From Holdemanella porci (GTDB taxonomy: Bacteria > Bacillota_I > Bacilli_A > Erysipelotrichales > Erysipelotrichaceae): DNA of 64,000 nt. Where the stretch lies: NCBI RefSeq assembly GCF_019052655.1, contig NZ_JAHQVB010000001.1, forward strand, positions 1 through 64,000, written 5' to 3'. Both the position numbers and the translations under genes were made by a program. The notes beneath the pieces are model-generated. The model saw nothing but the letters and a program-made list of their open reading frames with translations. It made no database searches and was not told the DNA's origin. How positions within the stretch are numbered: the stretch's first letter is position 1; each line of letters starts with the position of its first letter. Shown here in pieces: positions 61,577 to 64,000 of the stretch.

Positions 61577-62809
61577 TTATTTCAAATTTAAACAATAATA
61601 TCTTTTCTTACCACGACGAATGATTACATAGTTAGATACATATGCTTGAGTAGAATCAATAACTAAAGCTTCATCATTGACTTTGACACCGTTTAAGCTA
61701 ATGGAATTCCCTTTGATCCACTCTCTAGCTTCACGACGACTCGAAGCAATCTTAGCCTCTACTAAAACATCGATTAAAGTCTTTCCAGATTCTTGATCTA
61801 CTTTATCCATGTTTTTAACCGCATCTAAACGTTGTTGTTCATCCAAATCATTGAGTTGACCTCTGAATAATGCGTTTGTGATTTTTAAAGCCGATTGTAA
61901 ACCTTCTTCACCATGTAAATCACGTACAACTTCTTCAGCCAATTTCTTTTGTGCCTCACGTCTTCCAGCATCTTCCTTTAAAGATACTTCTAAAGCATCA
62001 ATTTCTTCTTTTGTTAGGAATGTTAATTTCTTTAAATATTCAATGACCTTTGAATCATCCGTGTTGAATAAGAATTGATATAATTCGTAAGGTGAAGTCT
62101 TTTTAGGATCCAACCAAACCGTTCCCGTTTCACTCTTACCAAATTTAGTTCCATCCGCTTTCGTAATTAATGGCATAGTCAAACCATAACATTTCACGTC
62201 CGCGCCACATTTTTTACGAATTAACTCTAGACCTGAAGTGATATTTCCCCATTGGTCCTGTCCACCGATCTGCATTGTACAACCTCTGGTCTGGTATAGA
62301 TTTAAGAAGTCCAAAGATTGAAGGATCATATAAGAAAATTCTGTATAACTGATTCCTGAATCTAAACGTTTTTTAACAGTTTCTTTATTCAACATATAGT
62401 TTACGTTGAATAATTTTCCATAGTCACGTAAAAAATCAATAATTGTGATATCTTTTGTCCAATCTAAGTTATTGACCATATCAAAGCCCCATAATTTAGA
62501 GATTTGTGCATGTAATGCATCATAATTTGATTTTAATACTTCTGGAGTCAACATACTTCTTTCTCCAGTTGCCTTTGGATCTCCAATAAATCCAGTGGCT
62601 CCACCCACCAACATGATTGGGTGATGTCCATGTTTTTCTAAACGTTTTGCCATTAATAAAGATGAATAATGCCCAATGTGCAAGCTATCTGCCGTTGGAT
62701 CTGTACCAATATAGAATGTAACTTCCCCATTATTGATGACATCTTCTACTTCTTCACTTGTGACGTTGTCAACTAAACCACGCCATTTCAATTCTTCAAA
62801 TAATTCCAT
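61577..62809 (-). CDS. tyrS: Tyrosyl-tRNA synthetase
   Basis: A 410-residue class I synthetase. HIGH is in SLHIGHYSSLL (about 40), KMSKS is KFGKS, and a C-terminal S4 domain begins at TLIDVLVEAKIASSRREAREWI. ATG 62809 has AGGAGG five bases upstream; an in-frame start further upstream lies in the T-box terminator. Confidence 0.97.
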   Translation of the reverse strand: MELFEELKWRGLVDNVTSEEVEDVINNGEVTFYIGTDPTADSLHIGHYSSLLMAKRLEKHGHHPIMLVGGATGFIGDPKATGERSMLTPEVLKSNYDALHAQISKLWGFDMVNNLDWTKDITIIDFLRDYGKLFNVNYMLNKETVKKRLDSGISYTEFSYMILQSLDFLNLYQTRGCTMQIGGQDQWGNITSGLELIRKKCGADVKCYGLTMPLITKADGTKFGKSETGTVWLDPKKTSPYELYQFLFNTDDSKVIEYLKKLTFLTKEEIDALEVSLKEDAGRREAQKKLAEEVVRDLHGEEGLQSALKITNALFRGQLNDLDEQQRLDAVKNMDKVDQESGKTLIDVLVEAKIASSRREAREWIKGNSISLNGVKVNDEALVIDSTQAYVSNYVIIRRGKKRYYCLNLK

Positions 62810-62826
62810 TTTTTCCTCCTGATAAT

Positions 62827-63031
62827 AAAAAAAATCGCCCAATAAGGACGATTGAATCGCGGTACCACCTTACTTCATACAAAATATTTTTTTGTATGCA
62901 CTTAAACCTTTAACGCAGGTATACGTCAAAATTGAAGCTCCAAGGTGTATTCCACAGGTCTATTTGAAACTTTACACCAGCCAGTTTCTCTCTAAGAAAT
63001 AGATAATCTGTGTACTCTTTCTTATCATAGC
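62827..63031 (-). promoter_or_regulatory. T-box leader of tyrS (specifier UAC)
   Basis: AGAGAG with CTGGCTGGTGTAAAG in stem I, specifier UAC (62947-62949, Tyr) followed by ACCUUGGAG, T-box GGTGGTACCGCG at 62858-62869, and terminator AATCGTCC/GGGCGATT with U8 at 62827-62853. Confidence 0.95.
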
Positions 63032-63037
63032 GCATTT

Positions 63038-63066
63038 ATTATATCGAATCTAGAAACTAAACTCAA
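63038..63066 (-). promoter_or_regulatory. Promoter of tyrS
   Basis: TTGAGT (63061-63066), 17 bp, TATAAT (63038-63043). The -35 overlaps the stop codon of the Fem-type gene. Start expected near 63031, giving a leader of about 220 nt. Confidence 0.85.
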
Positions 63067-64000
63067 TAAATATGTTTTAAATTGTTGTAAATTTTAAAAA
63101 TAAATGGTTTACATGGAAGGATGAAGTTACCAATATATTCATGCACTACAGCATTAAAACCTCTTTTAAAATCAAAAACTCCATATCCCTCTTGTTCAGG
63201 TTCGAATAAACCACTAATACCATAGAAGTTATAGTACTCATACCCTTCTTCTATAGCTTCTTGAATCATATTCCAATGAATCGCATATGGTCCTCTAAAG
63301 ACTCTTTGTTCATAATTACTTGATCCAACCAAATAAATAATTTGATTTGAATACTTCAAGAATAAACAACAAGCCAATGGTACTATTTCACCATATTCAT
63401 TTCTTAAACCTGAAATTTGGTTTAATTTTTTCTTTAAAGAATTATAGTATTCTTCATCCGTCTTTAAACGTTTTTCCTTTTTAACATTACCAGGATTTGA
63501 TTCTAAGAATGTCTTTGTCTTTTCAATATCTTTTAAAGTCTTATCATATTCTTTCTGTATTTTAGAAGAATATTGATCTAAATCTAAATAAGACAACCAC
63601 GTTTCTACATGATCATCGCCATAGAACTCATAAAGTTCTTTATAATAGTTTAAATCAAAAGCATGGAAGTTATGACGCTTACTCGTCTCTTGTTCCATAG
63701 AATCTAGAATATCTAATTCATTAACATTTAATTTTCTGACATTTACACAATATTTTTGTGCACTACGAACGTCTTGTCTTGTTGTGTAAGAAAACTCTTT
63801 AAAAATATCATCGGCCGTTTTATTACGTAGATCTAAACTTGAACACCAACGACACTCTTTATTTAAATCATAGCCTTGAGTCAATGGAAGTTGTACAAAG
63901 CCTGATGACTTCAAATTTTCTACTACATCAAAATTATTGAATCCACCTTCAACAATATTTCCATCTTTATCTCTTTCTTGTAAATCAATCTCCGGATCTG
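63063..64000 (-). CDS. FemABX/MurM-type aminoacyltransferase, partial
   Basis: At least 312 residues; the frame stays open to the window edge (DPEIDLQERDKDGNIVEGGF upstream of the visible TTG), so the start lies outside. It has the FemABX GNAT-fold halves, VENLKSSGFVQLPL, an inserted basic coiled coil (SSKIQKEYDKTLKDIEKTKTF and further, the tRNA-binding arm), and RGPYAIHWNMIQEAIEEGYEYYNFYG. These enzymes add amino acids from aminoacyl-tRNA to the lipid II lysine to build interpeptide bridges. The amino acid is unknown. Confidence 0.88.
   Translation of the reverse strand, partial: DPEIDLQERDKDGNIVEGGFNNFDVVENLKSSGFVQLPLTQGYDLNKECRWCSSLDLRNKTADDIFKEFSYTTRQDVRSAQKYCVNVRKLNVNELDILDSMEQETSKRHNFHAFDLNYYKELYEFYGDDHVETWLSYLDLDQYSSKIQKEYDKTLKDIEKTKTFLESNPGNVKKEKRLKTDEEYYNSLKKKLNQISGLRNEYGEIVPLACCLFLKYSNQIIYLVGSSNYEQRVFRGPYAIHWNMIQEAIEEGYEYYNFYGISGLFEPEQEGYGVFDFKRGFNAVVHEYIGNFILPCKPFIFKIYNNLKHIY

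Overview
The window is an AT-rich, gene-dense chromosomal segment of a low-GC Firmicute. Gene order and content fit an anaerobic, butyrate-forming member of the Erysipelotrichia/Erysipelotrichaceae: a Bacillus-like housekeeping order (asp23-nusB-xseA-xseB-ispA-dxs-tlyA-recN, rimP-nusA-ylxR-ylxQ-infB-rbfA, sepF-ylmH-ileS), T-box leaders, a crotonyl-CoA butyrate pathway with Bcd-Etf, and an Rnf complex. The family assignment is inference. No rRNA, tRNA, insertion sequence, prophage or CRISPR array was seen.

Layout. 0-6 kb: recN-dinB-trmN6-xerD-mrp-ygjP operon (minus). 6-13 kb: asp23, a 5'-nucleotidase, nusB, xseA, xseB, ispA, dxs, tlyA (minus). 13-20 kb: ribF-truB, a structured RNA that looks like 6S RNA followed by an HD-domain gene (plus), and hisS-aspS behind a T-box whose specifier region overlaps Asp and His codons. 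19-26 kb: yebC, phoH, rpsU, murE, mtaB, rsmE, rluB, scpB, scpA. 26-31 kb (plus): a CwlD-like amidase with an altered zinc ligand, then a tightly coupled Nudix / ATP-grasp / esterase / metallophosphatase operon of unknown function. 31-41 kb: the butyrate block, bcd-etfB-etfA-hbd-crt-pct (minus), divergent from two tandem thiolases (plus), with a near-perfect Rex operator in the shared region. 41-48 kb: a 48-residue membrane protein, the rimP-nusA-infB-rbfA operon, gmk and rqcH. 48-54 kb: rnfC-D-G-E-A-(small Cys protein)-B and divergent apbE. RnfB is very short. 54-64 kb: ileS (T-box), ylmH, sepF, hpf, aroF behind a Tyr/Phe-rich leader peptide and terminator, a YtqA-type radical SAM gene, tyrS (T-box), and a Fem-type aminoacyltransferase that runs off the window end.

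How the parts work together. Thiolase, Hbd, Crt, Bcd-EtfAB and a CoA-transferase take acetyl-CoA to butyrate. Bifurcating Bcd-Etf would reduce ferredoxin, which Rnf would re-oxidise with NAD+ to build an ion gradient, and ApbE would load FMN onto RnfG and RnfD. NADH/NAD+ sensing through Rex is the predicted control. Aromatic amino acid supply looks controlled twice: by aroF leader-peptide attenuation and by the ACT/ferredoxin-like regulatory domain of the enzyme. Charging of Ile, Tyr and Asp/His tRNAs is sensed by three T-boxes.

The most unusual items are the aroF leader, the minimal RnfB with its Cys-rich partner, the GACAC T-box specifier, two promoters that predict leaderless mRNAs (apbE, xerD), the Rex sites, and the uncharacterised ATP-grasp operon.
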